A DNA stretch of 64,000 nucleotides from Sulfoacidibacillus thermotolerans (lineage in GTDB: Bacteria > Bacillota > Bacilli > Alicyclobacillales > SLC66), in the NCBI RefSeq assembly GCF_003144315.1, contig NZ_MPDK01000002.1, positions 124,001-188,000 on the forward strand, in the 5' to 3' direction. How positions within the stretch are numbered: position 1 is the first letter of the stretch; each line of letters opens with the position of its first letter. Positions 43,439 to 54,104 of this stretch are shown here, one piece after another. The notes under the pieces were generated by a model. It worked only from the letters and a program-made list of their open reading frames with translations, did no database searches and had not been told where the DNA came from. The position numbers were made by a program, and so were the translations under genes.

Positions 43439-46400
43439 TTAGGCGTCTGCGTTAAAGTAACGCGCTTCAGGATGACTAAAGACCAGTGCAGAAACAGTTG
43501 CTTCTGGATCCATCATATAGCCTTCCGTTAAATCAACGCCGATTTCACTTGGTCGCAAGAGTTGAAACAACTTTTCTTGATCCTCTAAGTTAGGACAGGC
43601 AGGATAACCGAACGACACGCGAATGCCTTGATAACGAGCAATAAAACGCTCTCGCATCGTTAGTTCTGGCGCATCTGGAAATCCCCAGTTATCGCGTAAA
43701 ATATGGTGCAGTCGCTCTGCAAAAGCTTCTGCCAATTCGAGTGCAAGTGCTTGCAACGCATGCGAACGCAAGTAATCCCCCTGCTCTTTTAAGCGTTCTG
43801 CTTGTGCGCGAATCCCCATTCCTGTCGTCACCACAAAAAATGCGACATAATCCATTTCATCACTAGTCACTGGGCGTACAAAATCTGCTAGACAAAGATT
43901 TGCGTCTCCCGATTGACGTGGAAAATCAAATGTTTCAAGCACTCTCGAAAAATCGTATGGATCGTAAATCAATATTTGATTGCCATCTGCTTTTGCAGGA
44001 TAAAATTGATAGACCGCGTGCGCACGGATATTTCCTGTGACAAGAGCATCTTGTAGTAAATCATCGATCAATTGTTTTAACATGATCGCCTTATCATTGC
44101 CATTTGCTAGTTCCTTTTCAACATTTCCTCGTAGCCCTAAGTGTTTGCCTAGCAACATCTGCCAATTAAGATAAGGTGCAATAAACGACAACGGATAATC
44201 CCGCAAGACATGACGCAATAGGTCAGGAGGAGTAAATACTGGCGCCTGATGAATCGTGACTTGACGCTTTTGTAACTCTTGCGCAGCCTTTGGCTTTGGT
44301 GCGGACTGCATCACATCCGAGTGCAGGAGCGCGCGCAAATCCTCGATCATTTTCATGCGCGCTTCTGGGTTGCTAAGACGATTTGCCAGTTCAAGTCCCT
44401 CCATCGCATCTTTTGCATAGAGGACAACCCCATCGTACTCCGGTGCAATACGCGTTTGCGCAAACTTCTTCGTAAGTGCGGCACCACCTACGAGTAGGGG
44501 GACATCAATACCTGCATTTTTTAAGTCCTGCGCCGTCAAGATCATTTGTTGCGCCGACTTTACAAGTAATCCAGACAAGCCAATCACATCGGGTTTTTCT
44601 GTTTGGTACGCTGCGATCAACTGCTCAGACGGCACCTTAATGCCTAAATTCACCACTTGATAGCCATTGTTCGTCAGAATGATGTCCACCAGATTCTTCC
44701 CTATATCGTGAACATCACCTTTCACTGTCGCTAAGATGATCTTCCCTTTCACTGCGGTCTCTGTTTTTTCCATATGTGGCTCAAGAAATGCTACTGCGGC
44801 TTTCATGACCTCCGCACTTTGTAAAACCTCAGCAACGATCAACTCATTCGCATTAAATAACCTTCCCACTTCCTCCATTCCTGTCATCAAAGGTCCATTG
44901 ATGATCTCAAGAGGTGCATAAGTTTGCAATGCAGTTTGTAAATCTTCGAGCAATCCTTCTTTTGTCCCCTCTACTACATAGCGGGCAAGACGTTCCTCTA
45001 GCGATAGCAAATTTGTGGAAATTTTTATTTCTTCCTTTTTTGTACGATAAAAAGCAGTAAACGTAGCCACCGTTTCATCATTGGTCGCAAATAATAAATC
45101 CTCGGCAAGTTTACGTTCCTGCTCTGGAATCGATGCGTAGCGCTCAAGTTTTTCTGTATTTACAATCGCGTAATCTAAGCCTGCCTTTGTACAGTGATAC
45201 AAAAACACAGCATTCAACACTTCTCTCCCTGACTGTGGCAATCCAAAAGAAACATTGCTCACGCCAAGAATCGTCTGCACATGAGGCAGCGCTTCTTTTA
45301 TTAAGCGGATACCTTCGATTGTCTCAAGTGCTGATCCAAGATAATTAGCATCCCCCGTTGCTACAGGAAAGACAAGTGGGTCAAAAATAATGTCTGTCGG
45401 ATGCAGACCATAGTGATTCACTAATAAATCATACGATCTGCGCGCAACCTCCAATTTGCGTTCACGTGTGACCGCCATCCCCTGTTCATCAATCGTGCCA
45501 ACCACAACTGCCGCACCATATTCTTTGATCAAAGGAACCACTTCGCGAAAGCGCTTTTCACCATCTTCAAGGTTGATTGAATTAATAATTGCTTTTCCTT
45601 GACTGAATTTAAGTGCTAGTTCCAGGACTTTTGCATCAGTTGAATCAAACATAAACGGAGCTTTTACTTTCTTTGCTGCAAACTGTAAAAAGCGCTCCAT
45701 GTCACGCATTTCATCTCGATCAGGATCGGCAAGACACACGTCTACCACCTGTGCCCCACCCTTGACTTGAAGTCGTGCAATTTCAGAAGCTTCCTCATAT
45801 TGCTCATTCGCTATTAAACGCCGAAACTTTTTGGAACCAATCACATTTGTTCGCTCGCCAACTAGTATCGGTCGATTATCCTCCTCGATATAGACAGGAT
45901 CGATCCCCGAAATGGCTGGTACGCGCGAAGCAGTAGCCACACGTGGTGAATAGTCTTGTAATGCAGAAGCTAATGCGCGAATGTGTTCTGGGGTTGTACC
46001 ACAGCAACCACCCGCCACATTCAACCAACCCTGCTGTGCAAATCCAGCCATTTTGGCTGCAAGGCTAGCCGGCGATTCGTGATAATGTCCATCTTCATCA
46101 GGTAATCCCGCATTAGGATAACAACTAATCGCAGACTGTGCCAGCGAGGAAAGTGTGCGTAAATGATCCCGCATAAACTCGGGACCCGTCGCACAGTTCA
46201 AGCCCACTGAGAGCGGTTCAAGATGTTGCAGTGAAATATAGAAAGCTTCGATATTCTGTCCTGCAAGTGTAGTACCCATGGGTTCAATCGTTCCAGACAC
46301 CATCAAGGGAACCCGTTTGCCAAGCTCATCAAATGCTTGAAAAATCCCGATGCTTGCCGCTTTGACATTCAGGGTATCTTGAGCAGTTTCAAGCAATAAA

Positions 46401-46903
46401 ACATCCACCCCACCCATAAGTAAAGCGCGTGCCTGTTGGTAATAGGCCTCTTGCAATTGTTCAAATGTCGCTCCACCTGTAACAGATAAGGTTTTTGTGG
46501 TAGGTCCCAAGGATCCTGCTACATAACGCGGCCAATTGTCTGTTGTATACTTGTCCACCGCAGCGCGAGCAATTTGCGCAGCCCGAAAATTGATTTCATG
46601 CGTTTGATCCGCTAGTCCGTATTCCGCTAAGACCACGGGTGTCGCCCCAAACGTATTGGTTTCAATGATGTCTGCTCCAGCTGCCAAATACGCTTCATGT
46701 ATCTCTTGAATCAAATCTGGGCGAGTGAGATTTAACATCTCATTACAACCTTCATACAATTCGCCACCAAAATCTTCAGCACCTAGATTTTGTTGTTGAA
46801 TCATCGTTCCCATTGCGCCGTCTAAAATTAAAATTTTCTCTTGCATCCGTTCCTGAATCGGTTTTTTTGCGGATCGCGCATGCTCTTTTGCAACCATATT
46901 CAC
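43439..46903 (-). CDS. metH: Cobalamin-dependent methionine synthase
   Basis: 1154 aa from GTG 46903 (AGGAGAG 6 nt upstream); the frame is open to 46936 inside addA. Four domains: homocysteine (Zn ligands Cys237, Cys300, Cys301, seen in NCATGPEF and GGCCGTT), pterin (FDSTDAKVLELAL region), cobalamin-binding (GDVHDIGKNLVDII with axial His732, and VGGAALTKKFA) and a C-terminal activation domain. It transfers a methyl group from methyltetrahydrofolate to homocysteine. It uses the cobalamin made by the operon at 14-31 kb. It lies at the end of the ABC-addB-addA run. Confidence 0.96.
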   Translation of the reverse strand: MNMVAKEHARSAKKPIQERMQEKILILDGAMGTMIQQQNLGAEDFGGELYEGCNEMLNLTRPDLIQEIHEAYLAAGADIIETNTFGATPVVLAEYGLADQTHEINFRAAQIARAAVDKYTTDNWPRYVAGSLGPTTKTLSVTGGATFEQLQEAYYQQARALLMGGVDVLLLETAQDTLNVKAASIGIFQAFDELGKRVPLMVSGTIEPMGTTLAGQNIEAFYISLQHLEPLSVGLNCATGPEFMRDHLRTLSSLAQSAISCYPNAGLPDEDGHYHESPASLAAKMAGFAQQGWLNVAGGCCGTTPEHIRALASALQDYSPRVATASRVPAISGIDPVYIEEDNRPILVGERTNVIGSKKFRRLIANEQYEEASEIARLQVKGGAQVVDVCLADPDRDEMRDMERFLQFAAKKVKAPFMFDSTDAKVLELALKFSQGKAIINSINLEDGEKRFREVVPLIKEYGAAVVVGTIDEQGMAVTRERKLEVARRSYDLLVNHYGLHPTDIIFDPLVFPVATGDANYLGSALETIEGIRLIKEALPHVQTILGVSNVSFGLPQSGREVLNAVFLYHCTKAGLDYAIVNTEKLERYASIPEQERKLAEDLLFATNDETVATFTAFYRTKKEEIKISTNLLSLEERLARYVVEGTKEGLLEDLQTALQTYAPLEIINGPLMTGMEEVGRLFNANELIVAEVLQSAEVMKAAVAFLEPHMEKTETAVKGKIILATVKGDVHDIGKNLVDIILTNNGYQVVNLGIKVPSEQLIAAYQTEKPDVIGLSGLLVKSAQQMILTAQDLKNAGIDVPLLVGGAALTKKFAQTRIAPEYDGVVLYAKDAMEGLELANRLSNPEARMKMIEDLRALLHSDVMQSAPKPKAAQELQKRQVTIHQAPVFTPPDLLRHVLRDYPLSFIAPYLNWQMLLGKHLGLRGNVEKELANGNDKAIMLKQLIDDLLQDALVTGNIRAHAVYQFYPAKADGNQILIYDPYDFSRVLETFDFPRQSGDANLCLADFVRPVTSDEMDYVAFFVVTTGMGIRAQAERLKEQGDYLRSHALQALALELAEAFAERLHHILRDNWGFPDAPELTMRERFIARYQGIRVSFGYPACPNLEDQEKLFQLLRPSEIGVDLTEGYMMDPEATVSALVFSHPEARYFNADA

Positions 46904-46932
46904 GCTGATCTCTCCTGTCTCATGCTCATTTT

Positions 46933-49900
46933 TCATAAAGTCAGTAATCTCTCTACAGCAACTGCCTTTCTACTATTTACAAAATACAAGTAGGATGTGC
47001 TTATCGACCGCATAAAAGCGCCTTCCATCGCCTTTTTATATAGTGCGAGTTGCAGTGCATACTCTTTTACAAGCGCAGATTCATCTCTTATCGATAATTG
47101 ATCCGTTTTATAATCCACTAAGATCATACGTTCGTCAAGAGCAATCAGGCAATCGACAGTTCCTTGGATAATTACTTGTTCACCACGCCCTGAAAAAAGT
47201 TGCGGTTGTTGATCAATCAAGTGCTCCGCCGCTACAGCTAAAGTAAAGGGGACTTCTCTCCATACTTTGTCTGAATTTGCGATCATCAGTTGGCCAAGCG
47301 AAGATTGAAAATACGCTGCAATCAGTTCAGGTTGCAAATATTGCAAGGAATTTTCAGGGAGATATCCTTGCCGTACTAATCGTTGCAATTCTGTAACAAC
47401 TCCTGCCTCCTCTACAAGTTGCTCAATCAAAGGAAGATGTTGCATCGCTAAATGAAACAAGCTCCCCTTTTCCGCTGCAGTAAGTGGCATGTCTTGTTGC
47501 AAAAAGCGTGGTCGCGAAAACTGTACATTGCGCTTTAAACGCTGCCAAGAAATACTTGTCTCAGTTTCTTCAGAATGATCCATCCAGTTGTTTTTCCACT
47601 CTGTCACGCTCATTTTTGCAGCAAGCGGATTTCCTTGGTCAATAGGTCGCCAAAGATGAGCCAATACATGTTCTTGCCACATCGTTGACTTAGCAACGTC
47701 GATCGCATCTGCGTCAAAAGCTCCTGGCTCCAGGGACGAAATAGCCTGCCAATCGCGTTGTACACACTGCTCTTCCTCTTTGCCCGCGATTGTTTGGCCA
47801 AAATCCTCTCCCCATAGTTTTACAGTAAAGAGTGGGGAACCCGCTTGCGAAAAGCGATAGATTGCTGGACCGATCCAATCAAAATAATGTTTTGCACTTA
47901 GCAAAAGGGATTCGCGCAAAGGACCTTGTCGACTTGTTTCAAAGCGTGCTGTCGCGCGCCACTTGTCCCAATGTGCAGAAAGGTTTTTAAGCGCACCTAT
48001 AAAAATCAACTTCTCCTTTGCACGCGTCGCTGCCACATATAAAATACGAGCTTCTTCTGCGAGATTGTAACGTTTTTCTAATGTATCGACTGCCAGAGAT
48101 GACAAGGTACGCCATTTCTCCTTACGCTCGAGATCCACAAAATCAATACCAAAACCAATGTCCTTTTGAAAGCGAATGGGTAATCCATGATCACTAAGCC
48201 GAAAGCTCTTGGTCATGTTTACTACGAAAACAACGGGAAACTCCAACCCTTTACTTTTATGAATCGTCATGATACGTACGACATTTGCTACTTCCGATGC
48301 ATTTTTTGCTAACCCGACATCTCCAGAACGCCGATCATGTTCTTGTATATATTTTACAAACCCAGAGAACCCATGACCTTCTAAGTCGTCATATGCTCGC
48401 GCTTGACGGATGAATTGCCTGAGGTTCGCTTGACGCACATCGCCATCTTGCAGCCCAGCCACAAAATCAGATAACCCTGTTTCCTCTAGCGCAAACCGAA
48501 CGGTATCCTCTACGCTATGCAAGCTTGCATAAGTACGGAGACGTTCGAGATGCAAGAGAAACTGTTGCACGCGAAATCCTAATTCATCATTTTGGCGACT
48601 TCGTTGGTAAAGTGCTTGAAATAGATCGCCACGCGCCATGGTGAGACGTATTTGTCCTAGATCAGTAGTTGAAAAACCCCCAACAGGGGAGCGCAATACC
48701 GTCGCGAGTGGAATGTCTTGTCGTGGGTTATCGATCGTTTGCAGCAAGGCGAGTACGAAGCGCATTTCCAAACTCGTATAAAACCCACTATTCGATTCTC
48801 CATCGCAAGGAATACCAAGTTGTCGAAAGACACGCAGCAGGATGTCGCTGCGCCCAGCTTGTGATCGCAATAAAATCGCGATATCTCGCCACTGAAGTGG
48901 ACGGTATGCATTTTCTGAAGGATCAAAAATTGGCGTTTCACTCTCGTACAGACGTAAAATTTCTTGGCCGGCAACCCATGCTTCTCGTTCGAGCAAATGC
49001 TGATCTCGCAAATCCTCTTCTCTATTGCTAGCATTCGCTTCATCCTCTGGCTCCTGCTCATCTTCACCTTCTTGTAGAAATTCCATTTCATCAGATGACG
49101 AAGAATTGGAATCGATAAGATGAACATCTACCGCTGTCATACCCTGTTGCAGTGGGCGAGGTGGATAAGTTGCAGCCGCATTCATGCGTGCCCCTTCATC
49201 ATACGAAATCCCTCCTAACACCGGCGCAAAAATCTGACTGAAGAGATAGTTAATCGCATCAATTAGGTCTGTACGACTGCGATAATTATCCTGCAAATCA
49301 ATTCGCACTCCGCCATCTTCATGCTTAAAGGACTCATATTTACTCAGAAACAAACCAGGTTCTGCCATGCGAAAACCATAGATACTCTGTTTCACATCTC
49401 CCACGTAAAACAGATTTGATCGATCAGAATTTGCAATTTGCTCTAGAATTGCATCTTGAATCGGACTTGTATCTTGATATTCATCTACAAGTACCTGCAC
49501 ATATTTTTGCGCAAATTGCCGAGCTAATGAGGAGGCTGCACCACGTTCATCTACCAGGAGTTGGAAAGCAAAGTGCTCAAGATCTGCAAAATCAACACAA
49601 CTGCGATCACGTTTTGCCGCTTCGTAGCTCGTATGAAATTGCCAGACTAAATCAACAAGCATTTGCACATATGGTGTTATCAATGTGAGCTCCGCTTGCA
49701 ATTCATGCTCACTGCGAGCAAAAATTGAGTGCAAAAGCAATCCGATGATTTTCTTCACACGACTGCGTAGATCTTGAATATTTTTTTTTAAAAGAGCATC
49801 AGCTTCTTTTACCTGTCCAAGTTTTACAAAAGGCTGCGCGAGACAGACACGAAGTTCGTCATAATCCCTTTTTTCAGCATAGGAAAGAGCATTCTCTAAC

Positions 49901-50661
49901 ATCTTTAGGTCGCTTTCTAAAGCTTTACGATAGGGCGCAAACGCTTCATCCGCACAAATGTCATTGGCCTCTCGAATAAGATCAATCGCCAATAAAATTT
50001 GCTCTTTACAAAAGGAAAAAAAGACTTGTCCATATGTTGATTCAGCAATTGGTAATTGTGCACTTTGGGTTAGTTTCAAGACCGCATCTTCCAACCATCC
50101 TGCAGGTCGAGGATGACTGCGTACAAAACTATAAAGTTGTAGGATCATATCGCGCAAATTTTGATCCCCATTTGTTCCTGCATAGCGTGCAGCAAATGCA
50201 TGAAATTGCTCATCGGCAGAAGCAAACCAATCATTCATCAGTTGATCTAGTACACTGTCTTGCAGTAATGCTACTTCCTGCTGATCAGCAATCCGAAATC
50301 CTGGATCGATCGGTAACTGCAGGGCTCCAAAACGCATCACTTCCAAGCAAAAGCTATGCATAGTGGAAATTTGTGCCCGTTCAAGCAGGTATAACTGCCG
50401 CAAGAGTCTTCGATCTGATTGGCGCTTGTCTAAAGTAGCCCGCAATGCTTTCGCGATTCGCTCTTTCATTTCATTTGCTGCTGCATCAGTAAAAGTTACG
50501 ATTAAAATGCGATCAATATCAACACCTTCATGCATAATCAAGCGCAGCACACGTTCGACAAGAACAGACGTTTTTCCAGAACCTGCGCCAGCTGAAACCA
50601 AAAGCGATCTCCCCCGCAATGTGATCGCCTGTTCTTGACGCAAAGAAAATGTGTGACCCAC
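46933..50661 (-). CDS. addA: AddA helicase-nuclease subunit
   Basis: 1242 aa from GTG 50661 (AAAGG 11 nt upstream), 8 bp after the addB stop. UvrD-type helicase: VSAGAGSGKTSVLVERVL (Walker A), QVLVDEYQDTSPIQD (Walker B), then IMTIHKSKGLEFPVVFVV and VAATRAKEKLIFIG. The C-terminal RecB-like nuclease has ILVDYKTDQLS. With AddB it processes double-strand ends for recombination, the Bacillota counterpart of RecBCD. Confidence 0.95.
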   Translation of the reverse strand: MGHTFSLRQEQAITLRGRSLLVSAGAGSGKTSVLVERVLRLIMHEGVDIDRILIVTFTDAAANEMKERIAKALRATLDKRQSDRRLLRQLYLLERAQISTMHSFCLEVMRFGALQLPIDPGFRIADQQEVALLQDSVLDQLMNDWFASADEQFHAFAARYAGTNGDQNLRDMILQLYSFVRSHPRPAGWLEDAVLKLTQSAQLPIAESTYGQVFFSFCKEQILLAIDLIREANDICADEAFAPYRKALESDLKMLENALSYAEKRDYDELRVCLAQPFVKLGQVKEADALLKKNIQDLRSRVKKIIGLLLHSIFARSEHELQAELTLITPYVQMLVDLVWQFHTSYEAAKRDRSCVDFADLEHFAFQLLVDERGAASSLARQFAQKYVQVLVDEYQDTSPIQDAILEQIANSDRSNLFYVGDVKQSIYGFRMAEPGLFLSKYESFKHEDGGVRIDLQDNYRSRTDLIDAINYLFSQIFAPVLGGISYDEGARMNAAATYPPRPLQQGMTAVDVHLIDSNSSSSDEMEFLQEGEDEQEPEDEANASNREEDLRDQHLLEREAWVAGQEILRLYESETPIFDPSENAYRPLQWRDIAILLRSQAGRSDILLRVFRQLGIPCDGESNSGFYTSLEMRFVLALLQTIDNPRQDIPLATVLRSPVGGFSTTDLGQIRLTMARGDLFQALYQRSRQNDELGFRVQQFLLHLERLRTYASLHSVEDTVRFALEETGLSDFVAGLQDGDVRQANLRQFIRQARAYDDLEGHGFSGFVKYIQEHDRRSGDVGLAKNASEVANVVRIMTIHKSKGLEFPVVFVVNMTKSFRLSDHGLPIRFQKDIGFGIDFVDLERKEKWRTLSSLAVDTLEKRYNLAEEARILYVAATRAKEKLIFIGALKNLSAHWDKWRATARFETSRQGPLRESLLLSAKHYFDWIGPAIYRFSQAGSPLFTVKLWGEDFGQTIAGKEEEQCVQRDWQAISSLEPGAFDADAIDVAKSTMWQEHVLAHLWRPIDQGNPLAAKMSVTEWKNNWMDHSEETETSISWQRLKRNVQFSRPRFLQQDMPLTAAEKGSLFHLAMQHLPLIEQLVEEAGVVTELQRLVRQGYLPENSLQYLQPELIAAYFQSSLGQLMIANSDKVWREVPFTLAVAAEHLIDQQPQLFSGRGEQVIIQGTVDCLIALDERMILVDYKTDQLSIRDESALVKEYALQLALYKKAMEGAFMRSISTSYLYFVNSRKAVAVERLLTL

Positions 50662-50668
50662 TGTGATC

Positions 50669-53600
50669 TCAACCTTTCTTTTTATCGATACATAGTTTTT
50701 GTAAAATCTCCTTCCCGTTGATTTTGGGCAATTGATGATATGATCCAAGACCACCACTTTCTTCAAATTGACAGATACCTTGAAATGAACAGTGCTGACA
50801 AGCCGTGTTTTTCTTATATCGATAGGGGGCGATCGCCGTATCGCCTTTACGAACCCGATTCATAAAAGAGACAGCGAGATGCTTTGCGTGGTGTTTTAAC
50901 GCCTCCCACTCCTTGTCGTCGACAGTTTGCACCGATCGTTTAAATTGTCCGTCTTTTTTTAGCAGCACGGGAAAAAGATCATCTGCCACAGCATTTTTCC
51001 GATCAAGCAAAGACACAAGTTTCGGTTCGCGCAAAATTAATCCTTTCATTTGTAACGCCTTGCGCTTTGTCCGCTCCACTTCGCGAATTGGCGTTGGCGC
51101 ATCCACCTGCTTTACTAGATCGCGAATTGGATAATAGAATACCCCTGCAAACTTATGTGGATGGCCAAACCACTCTATACTTTGTTGTTCGACAACTTCT
51201 GCATACAAAATAAGCTGTAGTGAAAGTCCGTAATACACCTGTTCTAGATTCAGACTACGTTCACTACTTTTATAGTCAATGATACGAAAATAAGGATATC
51301 TATCACCAGCAGATGTATCTAGTCGATCGATACGTCCACGCAAGCGCAAAGGCAGATCTCCTGGTAGCGCAAATTCAAATTCAGCTTCTGTCAAGTAAAC
51401 TTGAAAGGAACTGCGATGGGCATGTTCTGTAAGTGTGTCAATGGCACGCAAAAGTGCTTGGCGCACCTGCTCTAGTTGATTGCGAAAACGCGCATTATGC
51501 CTCCACACGATACGATTGTCTGCAGTAAGTACACTTGCAAAGACCTGGTTCAAAATTTGAAACGCCTGATGAGAATCTAAACTTCCCCAATCAACACCTT
51601 CTTTTTTTATCCAGACAACAAACTGGTGAAGTACCTCGTGAACCAATTGTCCGCGAATCAATTCGTCAATTTGAAATTCTTCGCGTCGCTTTAATCGCAA
51701 GCCATACTTTGCAAAATGCGCAAATGGACAAGCCGCAAACTGTTCTAAACGCGACACTGACAAAACCTCGGCATTATGAAACAACTTTTGTGCGATTTCT
51801 GGAGCAAGTGGCTCACTATCGATCACATAAGCAAGTCCTTGTAATTTAGACTTTACTACCTCTTGATTCAATTTTCCCGAAGCAAAAAGTTGAAAAACAC
51901 CATGCCATAAAGGTGTCAGCCGTTCACCTTTTTTAACTTCGCGCAAAATGGTTGTCAAATGCTGGGCCATCGACTCCTCTGTCATACATAATTGTACATC
52001 TTCCTCATCATTCCACTGTGGCTGATCAATGTAGTTGTATTCGATCATTTGTTCAGGCGCAAATCGGCTGATCATCTGCTGTAAAATCGTTGCCATAGCA
52101 AGCGCACGCCCGTTCTCATCTGCAAGCGCATAGGAGAGCACCAGTTTTTTCTGTGCGCGTGTCATCGCCATATATACGCGATAACGTTCATACACTTGTT
52201 GTCGACTGCTCTCTGGATTTATAGAAAATCCCTTTGTGATTAACTGTTTGCGTTCCTCGTCAGAAAACATTTCGTCGTTCTCAATCCGCCGCGGAAACAA
52301 TCCATCATTGCAACCTATCAGAAAACCATACTGCACTTCATAAGCGCGAACGCGCGAAACTTCAGTAATGATGATTTGATCGAGTAACATCGGGATGACA
52401 CCGATCCTGCTGCTACCAAACGCCTGCCGCAATAGAGCAAGAACCCGTGCAACTGGCAACTTGCGCTCGCCAAACGCATAGACAAGATCGTCACATAGTG
52501 TAATTGCATGCACAAGTGCACGTTCATGCGCTTGTGCATCAAACGTATTGTCGGAAGCTTCTTCACGCTCGATGAGAGCCGAGATCTGCCCCGGGACATC
52601 ACAACTTTCTAGCAAATTCCACAGCGCCGTAATCATTTGGCGCACAGTACTATCTGTAGACTGAAACACCTGGTAAAAAGGGAGGAGCCATGACGCAACG
52701 CGACTTCGCACAGCTTCTATCTCACTTTTGAATTCTTTATAATTCGTAAGCTCAAACGAGATTAACCACTCTTCTCCTTCAATACCATTTAAAAGTACAA
52801 AGTTTTCTAATTGATCCACTGCAAAGCGCGGAATTGGCGTCAAATCCGTTTTTAACCACTCAATGATCGCTTGACTAGATAGTTGGGACTCTATAATCGA
52901 TAAGGCGTGCAAGATAAAGCGGGCAACGGGATGGTGACGCATTGAGTGCAACTCATCCATAAAAAAGGGAATTTTCGCTTGTTGTAACACTTCTCGTAAC
53001 AAGGGACGATAAAGATCGAGATTCGTCACCATCAATGTAAATTCACGCCATGGCACCTGTTCCTCACGGTGTATTCGCAACATCTCTCTTATTGTTCCAA
53101 GTACTTCCGCCCTCCTTGTTGTCGCTTTTGCTATGACCAAATCCCCGCGCTCTGCAGATGTATAAAAAGGAGCTTCCGATTCTTCTGGCAAAGTAAAGAT
53201 CGCTTTTTCTAAGTGATTCAAACGAGGACTTGCAGTAAATCGCCATAATTTATTTCCTTGTGTATTTACAATGTGAAGGGTTCGCTGTTTTTGATCTGCC
53301 AGTTTACGCAAGTGCAAAAAAGTGTCATCTGCTTGTGCAAATGGTGAATCGAGTTCATCAACCCGTGCAAATCCAGTGCGCGCTAATTCATTCGCTCGTT
53401 CCAATGGCAACGTCAAACTGACACTCATATTTTCCACATGTTCAAAAAGTGCACCTAAAAGTGAGAATTCTTGTGCAGTAAACCCGAGGAATCCATCCAC
53501 ATAAATCTGTGCTGACCTTAAGCTCCCTATTCGATGCAATTCTCGAGCAAACAGCGGCAAAAGATGAAGAGGATCGATAAAGCGATCTTGCAGCGCGCGT

Positions 53601-54100
53601 TCATAAGCCTGTAAGAGAATCGCTAAATCATGCACTTTCTCGTGCAATTGTCGATCTTCCTTGAGAGTCGCAATTTGTGGCTCCAAAGGGATTCCAGTTA
53701 AATTCGCAGTTTGAAATTCTTCTACTGTGAGCAGCAAACGCTCAATAAATTGAGCAGATGGATTTGCTCGCCGAAAGACTTGAAGTTGTTCAGAGACTTC
53801 GTCGTAGGCAGCAGCCATCAGAAGAAACTTCCCATTTTTTGAGACCATTTGCGCAGGTAACTGACCAATCAGCTGTAATCCCCGCAAACTAAAGCGGCGA
53901 AAGCTCATCACTTGAGCTCGCACCAGCGATTGTCCAGGAACTCGTTTTGCCAGTTCCCGCTCCATATAAAAAGTCACTTGATCGGGGACTAGGAGGAAAA
54001 TGGGCGGTCCAAAGCGATCCGCAGCTAACGCAAGTAAGATTTCATCGAGAATTTGTTTTGTTTTTCCTGCCCCCGCTCTACCAGTGAAGATGCGAATCAT
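50669..54100 (-). CDS. addB: AddB helicase-nuclease subunit
   Basis: 1143 aa from ATG 54100, with AAAGGAGAT 6-7 nt upstream. The N-terminal Walker A is IFTGRAGAGKTKQIL; the C-terminal nuclease has FRIIDYKSSERSL, and an Fe-S set of cysteines ends in ACQHCSFQGICQFEE (plus FAACPFAHFA earlier). It partners AddA. Its start lies 4 bp after the stop of the ABC ATPase, so the genes form one transcript. Confidence 0.95.
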   Translation of the reverse strand: MIRIFTGRAGAGKTKQILDEILLALAADRFGPPIFLLVPDQVTFYMERELAKRVPGQSLVRAQVMSFRRFSLRGLQLIGQLPAQMVSKNGKFLLMAAAYDEVSEQLQVFRRANPSAQFIERLLLTVEEFQTANLTGIPLEPQIATLKEDRQLHEKVHDLAILLQAYERALQDRFIDPLHLLPLFARELHRIGSLRSAQIYVDGFLGFTAQEFSLLGALFEHVENMSVSLTLPLERANELARTGFARVDELDSPFAQADDTFLHLRKLADQKQRTLHIVNTQGNKLWRFTASPRLNHLEKAIFTLPEESEAPFYTSAERGDLVIAKATTRRAEVLGTIREMLRIHREEQVPWREFTLMVTNLDLYRPLLREVLQQAKIPFFMDELHSMRHHPVARFILHALSIIESQLSSQAIIEWLKTDLTPIPRFAVDQLENFVLLNGIEGEEWLISFELTNYKEFKSEIEAVRSRVASWLLPFYQVFQSTDSTVRQMITALWNLLESCDVPGQISALIEREEASDNTFDAQAHERALVHAITLCDDLVYAFGERKLPVARVLALLRQAFGSSRIGVIPMLLDQIIITEVSRVRAYEVQYGFLIGCNDGLFPRRIENDEMFSDEERKQLITKGFSINPESSRQQVYERYRVYMAMTRAQKKLVLSYALADENGRALAMATILQQMISRFAPEQMIEYNYIDQPQWNDEEDVQLCMTEESMAQHLTTILREVKKGERLTPLWHGVFQLFASGKLNQEVVKSKLQGLAYVIDSEPLAPEIAQKLFHNAEVLSVSRLEQFAACPFAHFAKYGLRLKRREEFQIDELIRGQLVHEVLHQFVVWIKKEGVDWGSLDSHQAFQILNQVFASVLTADNRIVWRHNARFRNQLEQVRQALLRAIDTLTEHAHRSSFQVYLTEAEFEFALPGDLPLRLRGRIDRLDTSAGDRYPYFRIIDYKSSERSLNLEQVYYGLSLQLILYAEVVEQQSIEWFGHPHKFAGVFYYPIRDLVKQVDAPTPIREVERTKRKALQMKGLILREPKLVSLLDRKNAVADDLFPVLLKKDGQFKRSVQTVDDKEWEALKHHAKHLAVSFMNRVRKGDTAIAPYRYKKNTACQHCSFQGICQFEESGGLGSYHQLPKINGKEILQKLCIDKKKG

Positions 54101-54104
54101 CCAT